Source: Enterobacter asburiae
Lineage (GTDB): Bacteria; Pseudomonadota; Gammaproteobacteria; Enterobacterales; Enterobacteriaceae
Reading direction: 5' to 3'
DNA length: 64,000 bases
Assembly (NCBI RefSeq): GCF_024599655.1
Contig: NZ_CP102247.1
Span: forward strand, 3,782,001 to 3,846,000
This document shows, piece after piece, positions 16,424 to 25,200 of the stretch. A program made the translations under genes and the position numbers. The notes beneath the pieces were generated by a model that was not told where the DNA came from, ran no database searches, and saw nothing but the letters and a program-made list of their open reading frames with translations. How positions within the stretch are numbered: position 1 is the first letter of the stretch; each line of letters opens with the position of its first letter.

Positions 16424-17855
16424 TTAACGACTGCAGGCGTCGGATCCCCGGCGTAAACAGAGAAGCAGAGGTATTGCCGTAACCTAAAACCAGACCGGTC
16501 TGCCCCTGCTTCGCCTCCAGGTAGTACCCGCTCAGTGCAGCGGGTGCCAGCTGAAACGCCCTCGCCAGCTCCACCAGCCTCTGGTCGTCAATACCGTCTA
16601 TCGCCAGCGTCAGATGCATTCCCCCTTCGCCTGCCAGAATGCGGTGCGGAGAATGAAGCTCTGCGCTCAGCGCCTCCCGCAGCTGGCGGTAGCGTTTACG
16701 GTAGAGCCGACGCATGGCGGCAAGATGGCGGGCGTAATGACCTTCCTCAATGAACAGAGCCAGGGTGCGCTGCTCAGCACGATGCCCGCCACGCAACAGC
16801 GAGCCGATGGCCAGGCGAGCCGCTTTCGCCAGCGCTGGCGGTAACACCATGAACCCCATTCTGAGCGACGGAAACAGCGTTTTACTGAACGTTCCCAGAT
16901 ACACAACGGGCGCATTGTTGACCATTCCCAGCATCGCCGGTACGGGCTCACCGGCATAGCGGAACTCGCTGTCGTAATCATCTTCAATGATCCACGCGTT
17001 GTGCTGCCGGGCCAGTTCCAGCAGCGCCAGCCGCCGCCGCGCGCTGAGCACGCTTCCGTAAGGGTACTGGTGCGAAGGCGAGGTAAAAATCAGCGAGGGA
17101 GCAGGCGCATCAAGACCTTCCCAGCACATTCCCTCGTCATCAACCGGTATTCCCGTCATTGCCAGGCCGGTTTTAACAAACGCACTCTTAGCCCCGCTAT
17201 AGCCGGGGTTTTCCACCCAGGCGACATCGCCAGGCTCGCTTAACAGCATCGTGCAGAGATTGACGCCTTCAAGCGCGCCTTCCGTGATCACAATCTGACT
17301 GGCGTCGCAGTCAATACCGCGGGACAGGGCGAGATGCCGGGCAATCGCCGCCCGCAGCGACGGCTCGCCAGCTGGATCGCCATACCCCAGCAGAGCATTT
17401 CCCTCCTCTCGCATCACGCGGTCGTACAATCGCCGCCACAGCGGCAGAGGAAAATAGTTGATGGCCGACGTGCCTGGGGTAAACGCCAGAACAGGTGTGT
17501 CCCGGGGCACTGGTGCAGGCAGCAGCCCGACCCGTTTTGCGAGCGTGATGGCAGGGTCCGGCATTGTCCGGGGGACGGAACGGTGAGCTAACAGTGCCAC
17601 CCGCGTTCCCTGGCGATTACGCTGCAAATAGCCTTCGAGGGTGAGCTGGTCCAGCGCCGCATTGACGGTATTCCGGGAAAGGGAGAGCTGCCGGGCAAGC
17701 GTTCGCGAACCGGAAAGCTGGCTGCCGGATCGTAGCCTTCCGCACAGTATGGCCTCCCGCAAAGCATGGTAGAGCGCGCGCTGGAGCGTCTCTTCGCCGC
17801 GTGTTTTCAGGGCTGCATGGAGCAAGGTATAAAATTCATCACCCGGTATATTCAT
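16395..17855 (-). CDS. MocR-type (GntR/aminotransferase) transcriptional regulator
   Basis: A 486-residue fusion of a GntR winged helix (about 22-85, with SGSRTLARQLSLSRNTVNAALDQL) and a fold-type-I aminotransferase domain (about 115-480). The PLP-binding lysine is K325 in LGTFSKTLFPSLRMG, and EDDYDSEFRY (291-300) carries the cofactor-contacting Asp. The layout is that of PdxR/TauR/GabR regulators, which sense PLP or amino compounds. I chose the ATG at 17855 because GAGGAGG lies just before it. It is divergent from the acetyltransferase gene at 17957, which is its likely target. The ligand is unknown. Confidence 0.88.
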   Translation of the reverse strand: MNIPGDEFYTLLHAALKTRGEETLQRALYHALREAILCGRLRSGSQLSGSRTLARQLSLSRNTVNAALDQLTLEGYLQRNRQGTRVALLAHRSVPRTMPDPAITLAKRVGLLPAPVPRDTPVLAFTPGTSAINYFPLPLWRRLYDRVMREEGNALLGYGDPAGEPSLRAAIARHLALSRGIDCDASQIVITEGALEGVNLCTMLLSEPGDVAWVENPGYSGAKSAFVKTGLAMTGIPVDDEGMCWEGLDAPAPSLIFTSPSHQYPYGSVLSARRRLALLELARQHNAWIIEDDYDSEFRYAGEPVPAMLGMVNNAPVVYLGTFSKTLFPSLRMGFMVLPPALAKAARLAIGSLLRGGHRAEQRTLALFIEEGHYARHLAAMRRLYRKRYRQLREALSAELHSPHRILAGEGGMHLTLAIDGIDDQRLVELARAFQLAPAALSGYYLEAKQGQTGLVLGYGNTSASLFTPGIRRLQSLITQQQGGKG

Positions 17856-17891
17856 CTCGCCTCCTCGTGGCACCATCAAAACATAGCCCAG

Positions 17892-17911
17892 TGGTTCTTT
17901 TTAAGGAACCA
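17892..17911. promoter_or_regulatory. Candidate operator in the MocR/acetyltransferase divergent region
   Basis: Inverted repeat TGGTTC-N8-GAACCA in the 101-base divergent intergenic region. It is placed where a self-regulating MocR protein would bind, but binding is inferred only from symmetry and position. Confidence 0.45.
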
Positions 17912-17956
17912 GCAATTCACTAGTCTGAAGCTCTTTTCAACGTCACGGAAATTAAG

Positions 17957-18667
17957 ATGAAGACATTCAATCAGTTCGGACAGCCGGTGGGCGAAGCGCT
18001 TACCGACTGGCAACCCCGTCAGCACCCGTCCCGGGTGGTCCTTCAGGGTCACTATTGTCGGCTTGAGCCGCTGCGCGTGGAGCATGCCCGCGCGCTGTTC
18101 TCTGCGTATTCCCTGGCCGAAGATACCCGCAGCTGGACGTGGCTACTGCGTGAACCCGATGCCACCGCAGAGGAGTTTGCCGAATGGGTGGCGAGCGTAA
18201 GTGAGTTATCCGATCCCATCCACTTTACCGTGATGGATAACCGGACCCAGTCCCCCGTCGGGACGCTGTCGCTGATGCGAATCGATCCTAAAAACGGGGT
18301 CGTGGAAGTGGGGCACGTTCACTTCTCGCCTCTTTTAAGCCGCACGCCCATGTCGACAGAAGCGCAGTATCTGCTGATGCGGTACGTGTTCGATACCCTC
18401 GGCTATCGGCGTTATGAATGGAAGTGCAATAGCCTGAACGAACCTTCCCGTAAGGCGGCACTGCGTCTGGGTTTCCAGTTTGAGGGACGCTTTCGCCAGG
18501 CGCTGGTCATAAAAGGCCACAACCGGGATACCGACTGGTTTTCGATACTCGACAAAGAGTGGCCGGCGCTGGCGAGCGCCTTTGAAAGCTGGCTTGCCAC
18601 CGACAATTTTACTGCCGATGGCAAACAGAAAAGATCCCTGGAAAGCTGGCGAGAAACGCGCGTCTAG
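17957..18667 (+). CDS. GNAT-family N-acetyltransferase
   Basis: A 236-residue protein of the RimJ/RimL-like GNAT branch. HYCRLEPLRVEHARALFSAY (about 32-51) is the usual N-terminal strand-helix. The acetyl-CoA region falls around VGTLSLMRIDPKNGVVEVGHVHFSPLLSRTPMSTEAQYLL (about 95-135). YEWKCNSLNEPSRKAALRLGFQFEGRFRQ (about 154-182) is the classic C-terminal acetyltransferase signature. The substrate is unknown. The divergent MocR gene suggests it is induced by an amine or amino-acid signal. Its stop overlaps that of rpmJ2 by three bases (tail to tail). Confidence 0.88.
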   Translation: MKTFNQFGQPVGEALTDWQPRQHPSRVVLQGHYCRLEPLRVEHARALFSAYSLAEDTRSWTWLLREPDATAEEFAEWVASVSELSDPIHFTVMDNRTQSPVGTLSLMRIDPKNGVVEVGHVHFSPLLSRTPMSTEAQYLLMRYVFDTLGYRRYEWKCNSLNEPSRKAALRLGFQFEGRFRQALVIKGHNRDTDWFSILDKEWPALASAFESWLATDNFTADGKQKRSLESWRETRV

Positions 18668-18804
18668 CGTCTTTTTTTACGTCCCTGAACCGCCTTAAAG
18701 CGCGGATTGGATTTGCAAATCACGTATAAGCGTCCCTTGCGTTTGACTATCTGACAATCAGGGTGACGCTGCTTTGCACTGCGTAATGAGTTAAGTACCT
18801 GCAT
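18664..18804 (-). CDS. rpmJ2: 50S ribosomal protein L36 paralogue, zinc-free type
   Basis: A 46-codon gene that is easily missed. The product MQVLNSLRSAKQRHPDCQIV and on to VQGRKKRR is the type B L36 (YkgO). It lacks the full C-C-C-H zinc ribbon of housekeeping RpmJ, keeping only two cysteines (in HPDCQIV and YVICKSN). It starts two bases after the rpmE2 stop, so the two are one operon. In zinc starvation these copies replace zinc-containing L31 and L36 on the ribosome and free zinc. The stop overlaps the acetyltransferase stop. Confidence 0.93.
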   Translation of the reverse strand: MQVLNSLRSAKQRHPDCQIVKRKGRLYVICKSNPRFKAVQGRKKRR

Positions 18805-18806
18805 GG

Positions 18807-19067
18807 TTAGCCCCGCTTCGCATTGAGAAAGCCGCCAAAACGCTTGCGGAAGCGCGCTGCGCTGCCGTCCGTAGAGAACGTTTTCTGCTTACCGGTATAA
18901 AACGGGTGCGATTTTGAAGAAACCTCGATGGTGATGTACGGATATGTTTCACCGTCGAGTTCAATTTCGCGGTCGGTCTTAATGGTTGAGCCAACCTTGA
19001 AATATTCATTCGCGCTGGTGTCGTGGAATACCACGGTGCGATAGGCTGGATGGATATCGGGTTTCAT
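18807..19067 (-). CDS. rpmE2: 50S ribosomal protein L31 type B (zinc-free)
   Basis: An 86-residue L31 type B (YkgM). It starts MKPDIHPAYRTVVFHDTSAN and lacks the CxxC zinc-binding pairs of RpmE, so it is the C-minus form. The ATG at 19067 was chosen over an upstream extension of 42 residues because the type B family begins here and a Zur-like palindrome lies directly upstream. It is followed immediately by rpmJ2. Expression is expected only when zinc is short. Confidence 0.95.
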   Translation of the reverse strand: MKPDIHPAYRTVVFHDTSANEYFKVGSTIKTDREIELDGETYPYITIEVSSKSHPFYTGKQKTFSTDGSAARFRKRFGGFLNAKRG

Positions 19068-19082
19068 CGTAAATCCTTTATG

Positions 19083-19103
19083 TTTTGTTATAACATAACA
19101 AAA
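19083..19103. promoter_or_regulatory. Zur box upstream of rpmE2
   Basis: Perfect inverted repeat with arms TTTTGTTAT and ATAACAAAA around AAC, 16 bases upstream of the rpmE2 start. It resembles the enterobacterial Zur consensus built on TGTTATA-N-TATAACA. Confidence 0.8.
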
Positions 19104-19286
19104 TAATATCCAGGCCGGTTTGAAAAAACAACCCCTCTCTTCTGACGTTATTTTCAGGTTTACCTTAGATAAAATGAAAACCACGCCCCCCACGTGCTAT
19201 AACTATATCATTTCGCGGTAAAATCTTTCTCTTCAGGCAGGGAACTCAATGCCCAGGAACGGGTATACGAGGAAGGACACGACAGC

Positions 19287-20852
19287 ATGAAAACCCGACA
19301 TCTGGTCAGTCTGGTGACTGGCGTACTTATCTTTTCCGTGCTGGTCCCCATTTGCCTGAGCATCTGGCTGGCCCATCGCCAGGCGGAAGATAAATTTGTC
19401 GATGCGCTGGAAAACTATGCCTCACGCGTGCTGGTACGAACCGACCGGGTTGTGGATCAGGCAAAGGAAGCGCTCGATCACCTGCAGGCCTTTGAGGGCG
19501 TGCCGTGTAGCCCTTTGCAATTAAGGGAGATGCGCCGGGTTGCTTTCTCATGGCGATATGTCCAGGAAGTGATTTATATCGATAACCTTCGCCCGCTCTG
19601 CTCCTCCCTGGAGCAAACCAGTCATTCGGCCCCTTTTCCCCCTCCGATGCGCATTACCGAAGATGGCTACAGCGCCTGGCTGACCACGCAGAACGATCTT
19701 GGGTTTAACCGCTACATGGCGGTGCTGGGGAAAGGCCACTACCTTGTGATGGTCGATCCTGCCTCGCTGGTGGACGTGATCCCTTTCGGCGAGATAGCGA
19801 TTGATGCCGCCCTGGTAGGAAGCACAACGCACCGCATATTCGCCAGCAGCAATAAGCTCGATTCCCACATCCGCGACATGATTCAGGAACAGGGTGCCGG
19901 CAGCGTGCAGTACAACGGTTCAATGTACGTCATGAAGTCTGTACCTGAACTGGGGTTTACCGTCGTCGCATGGGCAACGCTTAAACCGCTGGCTGAAACC
20001 TGGCACCGGCAGCTGCTTTTCTGGTTACCGTTCGGCATGTTGATGAGCCTGCTTGCCGCGCTCTTTGTCCTGCGGATACTGCGCCGTATCCAGTCGCCGC
20101 GCAATCGCCTGCTTGACGCCATTAACAGCCGCGATTTTGTGGTTCACTATCAGCCCATCGTGGCGCTGTGCAGCGGAAAGATCGTGGGCGCCGAAGCGCT
20201 GACGCGCTGGCCCCAGCCGGACGGAAGCAGTCTGTCGCCTGATATCTTTGTTCCCCTTGCCGAGCAAACGGGGCTCATTTCGCAGCTGACGCAGCTCGTC
20301 ATCGAAAAGGTGTTTGAAGATATGGGCCACTGGCTGCAGCGCCATCCGGATCAGCATATCTCCATCAACCTCGCGCCTGCTGATTTAACCTCCGGCATCC
20401 TGCCGCCGCTGCTGAGTCAGCTCCTGAATAAGTGGCAAATCCATCCCCGACAGATCGCCCTTGAGCTCACCGAGCGCGGCTTTGCCGACCCCAAAATAAG
20501 CGCACCGGCTATCGCGGCATTCCGTCGTTCGGGCCACCCTGTCTATATTGATGATTTTGGCACGGGCTATTCCAGCCTGAGCTATCTGCAGGATCTGGAC
20601 GTCGACACGCTAAAAATCGACAAGTCGTTCGTGGATGCGCTGGAATATAAAAACGTGACGCCGCACATCATTGAAATAGCGAAGTCGCTGAAGCTGGCGA
20701 TGGTGGCGGAGGGTGTCGAAACCGCAGGGCAGCTCGCCTGGCTTCACCAACACGGCGTGCAGTACGGGCAGGGGTGGTACTACAGCAAAGCGCTGCCAAA
20801 AGCGGAATTCATTCTCTGGGCAGAAAATAACCTCGGCACGCACGCTACTTGA
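19287..20852 (+). CDS. pdeB: Cyclic-di-GMP phosphodiesterase PdeB (CSS-EAL protein)
   Basis: A 521-residue inner-membrane enzyme that hydrolyses c-di-GMP. TM1 (about 7-29) and TM2 (about 243-263) bracket a periplasmic CSS domain. The CSS motif is C105-S-S, with a partner cysteine at C74, a pair that in related proteins controls activity through disulfide state. The cytoplasmic EAL domain has the E303-A-L motif (GAEALTRW), a conserved NLAP-type substrate motif, DDFGTGYSSLSYL, and EGVET. All look catalytically intact. It replaces nothing: E. coli also has pdeB (ylaB) here, but next to ylaC. The stop codon lies inside the tandem duplication at 20847-21073. Confidence 0.94.
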   Translation: MKTRHLVSLVTGVLIFSVLVPICLSIWLAHRQAEDKFVDALENYASRVLVRTDRVVDQAKEALDHLQAFEGVPCSPLQLREMRRVAFSWRYVQEVIYIDNLRPLCSSLEQTSHSAPFPPPMRITEDGYSAWLTTQNDLGFNRYMAVLGKGHYLVMVDPASLVDVIPFGEIAIDAALVGSTTHRIFASSNKLDSHIRDMIQEQGAGSVQYNGSMYVMKSVPELGFTVVAWATLKPLAETWHRQLLFWLPFGMLMSLLAALFVLRILRRIQSPRNRLLDAINSRDFVVHYQPIVALCSGKIVGAEALTRWPQPDGSSLSPDIFVPLAEQTGLISQLTQLVIEKVFEDMGHWLQRHPDQHISINLAPADLTSGILPPLLSQLLNKWQIHPRQIALELTERGFADPKISAPAIAAFRRSGHPVYIDDFGTGYSSLSYLQDLDVDTLKIDKSFVDALEYKNVTPHIIEIAKSLKLAMVAEGVETAGQLAWLHQHGVQYGQGWYYSKALPKAEFILWAENNLGTHAT

Positions 20853-20958
20853 GATAGGACTTCATCACCCGCAGTACCACGCCAAGATCGGCTTCACGCT
20901 GCGCTTCTTCAGGCTCTTTCACCACATGATCGGTTAAATGCCCTTCGATCACCTGCAT
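20845..20958 (-). pseudogene. Duplicated C-terminal fragment of rcnR (37-codon mini-ORF)
   Basis: The extra copy of the rcnR 3' end reads in frame from an ATG that overlaps the rcnR stop (TGATG). It encodes MQVIEGHLTDHVVKEPEEAQ and on to VMKSYLK, ending in TAG. It would give the C-terminal helix of RcnR without its DNA-binding and metal-binding N-terminal part. Whether it is translated is unknown. Confidence 0.6.
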
Positions 20959-21073
20959 CACTTGAGATAGGACTTCATCACCCGCAGTACCACGCCAAGA
21001 TCGGCTTCACGCTGCGCTTCTTCAGGCTCTTTCACCACATGATCGGTTAAATGCCCTTCGATCACCTGCATCA
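20847..21073. repeat. 113-bp exact tandem duplication at the pdeB/rcnR junction
   Basis: Bases 20847-20959 are repeated exactly at 20960-21072, with one further matching base. The unit holds the last bases of pdeB and the last third of rcnR. Complete identity implies a very recent event or an assembly artefact. Confidence 0.92.
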
Positions 21074-21230
21074 TCATGCCATTGACCGCCCCGCGGATCG
21101 CCGCCAGCTGCTGTAACACCTCGGCGCATTCGTGATCGCTGTTGAGCATTTTTTCCAGAGCATGACTCTGCCCCTGAATTTTCTTCAGGCGAGTCAGTAA
21201 CATTTTCTTGTCGCGAACGGTATGTGACAT
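20958..21230 (-). CDS. rcnR: Nickel/cobalt-responsive repressor RcnR
   Basis: A 90-residue CsoR/RcnR-family repressor, all helical and tetrameric, that releases DNA when it binds Ni(II) or Co(II). The metal ligands known in E. coli RcnR are all present: H3, C35, H60 and H64. Divergent from rcnA with operators between them. The 3' third is duplicated in tandem: the gene ends in TGA at 20958 in the inner copy, while the outer copy would end in TAG. The protein itself is full length compared with E. coli (90 residues), so repression is probably intact. Confidence 0.94.
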   Translation of the reverse strand: MSHTVRDKKMLLTRLKKIQGQSHALEKMLNSDHECAEVLQQLAAIRGAVNGMMMQVIEGHLTDHVVKEPEEAQREADLGVVLRVMKSYLK

Positions 21231-21272
21231 CTCTGTATCCCTTGTTTTTAGCTTTTAAAGCATATCACGCTC

Positions 21273-21329
21273 TACTCCCCCTGAGTATTTTTCTACTGGG
21301 GGGTAGTATTAAACTACTGGGGGGGAGTA
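21273..21329. promoter_or_regulatory. RcnR operators between rcnR and rcnA
   Basis: Two sites fit the RcnR consensus TACT-G6-N-AGTA: 21294-21308 (TACTGGGGGGTAGTA) and 21315-21329 (seven G). A third, degenerate site TACTCCCCCTGAGTA lies at 21273-21287. Together they span the divergent promoter region. Confidence 0.85.
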
Positions 21330-21363
21330 GTATCTTCGCACGCTTTCCACTCCGGAATTTCCC

Positions 21364-22185
21364 ATGACCGATTTTGCTTCACTCCTTCAGCAGGGCAATG
21401 CCTGGCTGTTTGTTCCCAGCGCTATCCTGCTCGGTGCGCTACATGGCCTGGAGCCGGGCCACTCAAAAACAATGATGGCCGCCTTTATTGTGGCCATCCG
21501 CGGCACGCTGAAACAGGCGGTACTGCTCGGCCTGGCGGCCACGCTCTCCCATACGGCAGTGGTCTGGCTCGTTGCCATGGCGGGACTGTGGTTTGGTCGG
21601 GGCTGGGATGCGCATACGTCCGAACCCTGGTTCCAGCTGATCTCCGGGGTGTTGATCGTTGCGATTGCCCTGTGGATGGCGTGGCGAACCTGGAAAGAGA
21701 GCCAGCCGCGCGATCATCATCACGACCATGATCACCACCATGACCATGACCATGACCACCATCATGATCATCATCACCACGAGCACACGCTGATTGACGA
21801 AGAGTGGCAGGACGCCCACCAGCGCGCGCACGCGCAGGATATTAACCGCCGCTTCAGCGGTCAAAACGTCACCACCGGACAGATCGTGATGTTTGGCCTG
21901 ACCGGCGGGCTTATCCCCTGCCCGGCGTCCATCACCGTTCTGCTGATCTGCCTTCAGCTAAAGCATTTTGCCCTCGGCGCGACGCTGGTATTTAGCTTCA
22001 GCATCGGTCTGGCGTTAACGCTGGTCGCTTCCGGCGCGATTGCCGCCTTAAGCCTCAAACATGCGACAAAACGCTGGCCCGGGTTTAGCGAATTCTCCCG
22101 TAAAGCGCCGTGGATCTCCGCAGCGCTGATTACCGTAGTAGGAATTTATATGAGCCTGCATGGCCTGAACGGCATTCTGGGGTAA
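21364..22185 (+). CDS. rcnA: Nickel/cobalt efflux protein RcnA
   Basis: A 273-residue inner-membrane exporter of Ni(II) and Co(II) in the NiCoT-related RcnA family. The family motif LLGALHGLEPGHSKTMMAAF (about 21-40) is in the first membrane region. A long cytoplasmic loop (about 117-142) consists of Asp and His repeats. Membrane segments resume after GQIVMFGLTGGLIPCPASITVLL (about 171-193). About six transmembrane helices in all. It is divergent from rcnR, has RcnR operators upstream and converges with lacZ. No rcnB follows. Confidence 0.94.
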   Translation: MTDFASLLQQGNAWLFVPSAILLGALHGLEPGHSKTMMAAFIVAIRGTLKQAVLLGLAATLSHTAVVWLVAMAGLWFGRGWDAHTSEPWFQLISGVLIVAIALWMAWRTWKESQPRDHHHDHDHHHDHDHDHHHDHHHHEHTLIDEEWQDAHQRAHAQDINRRFSGQNVTTGQIVMFGLTGGLIPCPASITVLLICLQLKHFALGATLVFSFSIGLALTLVASGAIAALSLKHATKRWPGFSEFSRKAPWISAALITVVGIYMSLHGLNGILG

Positions 22186-22188
22186 GCG

Positions 22189-22211
22189 TGCGGCCACGCC
22201 CGGTGGCCGCA
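22189..22211. terminator. Bidirectional stem-loop between rcnA and lacZ
   Basis: TGCGGCCAC and GTGGCCGCA form a perfect 9-bp stem around GCCCG, between the convergent stops of rcnA and lacZ. The following U-runs are weak on both strands. Confidence 0.6.
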
Positions 22212-22223
22212 TCTTCTGGTCAG

Positions 22224-25200
22224 TTAAGGGTTCTGCTGCCAGCTGAAGGTATAGCGAAGCTGACGTGTCTGCAGGATGAATTCCGGCGAGACGCTAGGGC
22301 TCCAGGAGTCGTCGCCGCCCACGCCCATATGGAACGCATCGAGGTTGAGCCAGCATCCCGGTTCTTCCCGCAGCAGGTGATGATGGGTTGTCTCTCGTAG
22401 CTGCTGCTGGCTATAGCGGCTCACCGAGAAGTGGAAATGGCCATTCAGCTGATGCATTCCCACCACAAGTTCCCGGGTATCGCAGCGCAAACCATTTTCC
22501 GTCGGGAAGATATACGGCGTGTGCATGGCTTCGAGAGGTAACGTCCAGCGTCCCTGCTGCGCCGCCAGCTTTCTGTCCGGGTAGTTTTCATGCGGCCCCA
22601 GCCCAAGCCAGCGAACGTTTTCCGGCGTTTCGGCGAGATGAACGCTCAGGCCAATCCGCGCGGGTTCAGGGATATCAGACGCCATATCGACCTGAATATC
22701 GCCATGCAGAACCCCCTGCTCGTCTATCCGCCAGACTTTACGGCTCAGAAACAGCGCCTTGCCGCGATACTCAAGGACATGCTGGGTTGTGACCACCACT
22801 TCGCCTGCGTGCTGCTCAGCCTCACAGTACAGCACGCGCGGAGTGAGATCGTACATGCCCGCCGCTTTCCAGCGTTCAACCCAGGCGTTCGGATCGATCT
22901 TCGTCGCTTCGCTCACGCCAATGTCGTTGTCCAGCGGCGCGCGGCTGACGTTATCCGTCAGAGGTGAAAGCAGCTTTTCAACGCCATTTCGCCACCATTG
23001 AGTCAGGTTTCCGGATGCGCGATCGAACTGCCAGCGCTGTTGACGATGGACGATCTCCAGGATGCGATCGCTTTGCGTTAACACCGGCGGCTCGCCCGCC
23101 GCGGCTGGCGGAGCAATAAAGAGCGGAGCCGGAAGCGGCCACTGCTCCCACGCGCAGCGATGGTCTGCCGGTGACCACGGCGTTGCCCGCGGCTGGCGCA
23201 CTTCAACGTTCAGCCAGACCTCACCCGGCCCGGCGTTCAGCTCCGGCAGGGCAATCTCCAGGCGCTGAGTGCCTTCAGGTGCCATCGCCAGCGTCACCTC
23301 GCCCGCAGCGAGCACGTCCCCGTCCCGGGCAACCGTCCAGTTCAGCACTTCGTTATCGGTGTGGCGGAACAGATAGCCGCTTTGCACCTCAATCACCAGC
23401 GGAGAGGTGCTGACCCGAGTAAAGGTAAAGAACTGCTGGGCGCGCTGCGCCTCGTACAGCGCCGGGTGCGGCGTGCGATCGGGGAACACCAGCCCGTTAA
23501 GACAGAACTGCCGGTCGTTCGGCTTATCGCCAAAATCTCCGCCGTACGCCCAGAACGTATTGCCATCGTCGTCCCGTTTCGTCAGGGCCTGATCGACCCA
23601 GTCCCAGACAAACCCACCCTGCAGGCGAGGATGGCTGCGAAACGCCTGCCAGTATTTTGCAAACCCGCCGAAGCTATTTCCCATCGCGTGGGCGTATTCG
23701 CAGAGGATCAGCGGGCGCGTTTCATCCGGCATGCCGATCCATTTCTTGATTGACCATTTAGGCACTGCCGGGAACGGCTGATCCCAATCGACCCGGGCGT
23801 ACATTGGACAAACAATATCGGTCGCCGCCGTGTTCGCGCCGCCGCCTTCATACTGCACAGGACGCGTCGGGTCGGTGGTTTTCAGCCAGCGGTACAGCGC
23901 CTCGTGATTCGCGCCGTGACCCGACTCATTGCCCAGGGACCAGATGATAATTGATGGGTGATTACGATCGCGCTGCACCATGCGGGTCACGCGCTCGCTC
24001 ATGGCGGGCAGCCAGCGCGGATCGTCAGCAAGGCGGCTCATCGGTACCATGCCGTGCGTTTCGATATTGGCTTCGTCGACGACGTACAGCCCGTAGCGAT
24101 CGCAAAGTCGGTACCACAGCGGATGGTTCGGGTAGTGCGAGCAGCGCACGGCGTTGAAGCTGTGCTGCTTCATGATTTCGATATCGCGACGCATGGTCGC
24201 TTCGTCCATCACCTGGCCGTTTTCCGGGTGATGCTCGTGCCGGTTAACCCCGCGGATCAGCAGCGGTTTACCGTTGAGCTTCAGCAGACCATTGCTGATG
24301 TCAACGCGGCGGAAGCCCACGTCGCACGCTTCTATCTCAAGCACCTCACCCTGCGAGTTAAGAAGCGCCATCGTCAGGCGATACAGCTCCGGCGTTTCCG
24401 CACTCCAGAGCGCAGGTGTCTCAACGGGGATTGTTACCGTTAAGCGCTCGGCCCAGCTGCCGCGCTCGTCAACAATGGCAGATCCCGGCTGTCGGGAGAC
24501 GCTGGCGCATTTTTCCCCCTTGCGCCACAGGGTAAAGACCACCTCGCCGTCCGCAAAGCCAGCGCCTGCCAGCGTGACATCAACCTTCAGCACCGCGCGG
24601 TCCATCTCCGCATTCAGATCCGTAACGACGTGATAATCGGCAATCTGCGTCTCGGGTTTATGCAGCAAGGTCACATCGCGGAAGATACCGCTCATGCGCC
24701 ACATGTCCTGATCTTCCAGATAGCTGCCGTCACACCAGCGCAATACCATGACCGCCAGGCGGTTCTGTCCGGGGCGTAGTGCCGCCGAGAGGTCAAATTC
24801 GGCGGGCAACCGGCTGTCCTGGGAATAGCCTATCCACTGTCCGTTGCACCACAGATGAAACGCCGAGTTCACGCCGTCAAAGATGATGCGGGTCTGCCCG
24901 CTCTGAAGCCAGGCGTCATCCACCTCAAATGTGAGCGAGTAACAACCGGTTGGGTTTTCCTGCGGCACAAAAGGTGGGTTAACGGGAATGGGATAGGTGA
25001 CATTGGTATAGATGGGCGTGTCGAACCCCTGCATCTGCCAGTTAGACGGTACGGGCATCGCAACGGCATCCGCGCAATCTTCAGTTACCCATGCCTGAGG
25101 AACCTGCTCCGGCGCGGTAAAGTAGCTAAACCGCCATAGCCCGTTGAGAGTTTGCCTTCTGGCAGATCCGGCGTCATCTCTGGCCGAAGGCTCATTGCGC

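Noticed and set aside
21715..21785. Short tandem repeat that could be taken for a CRISPR or satellite
   Set aside because: The CAT/CAC/GAC pattern is within the rcnA frame and has no spacers.
21463..21864. Met/Val-rich open frame opposite rcnA
   Set aside because: It is the complement of the His/Asp codon repeat in rcnA, not a gene.
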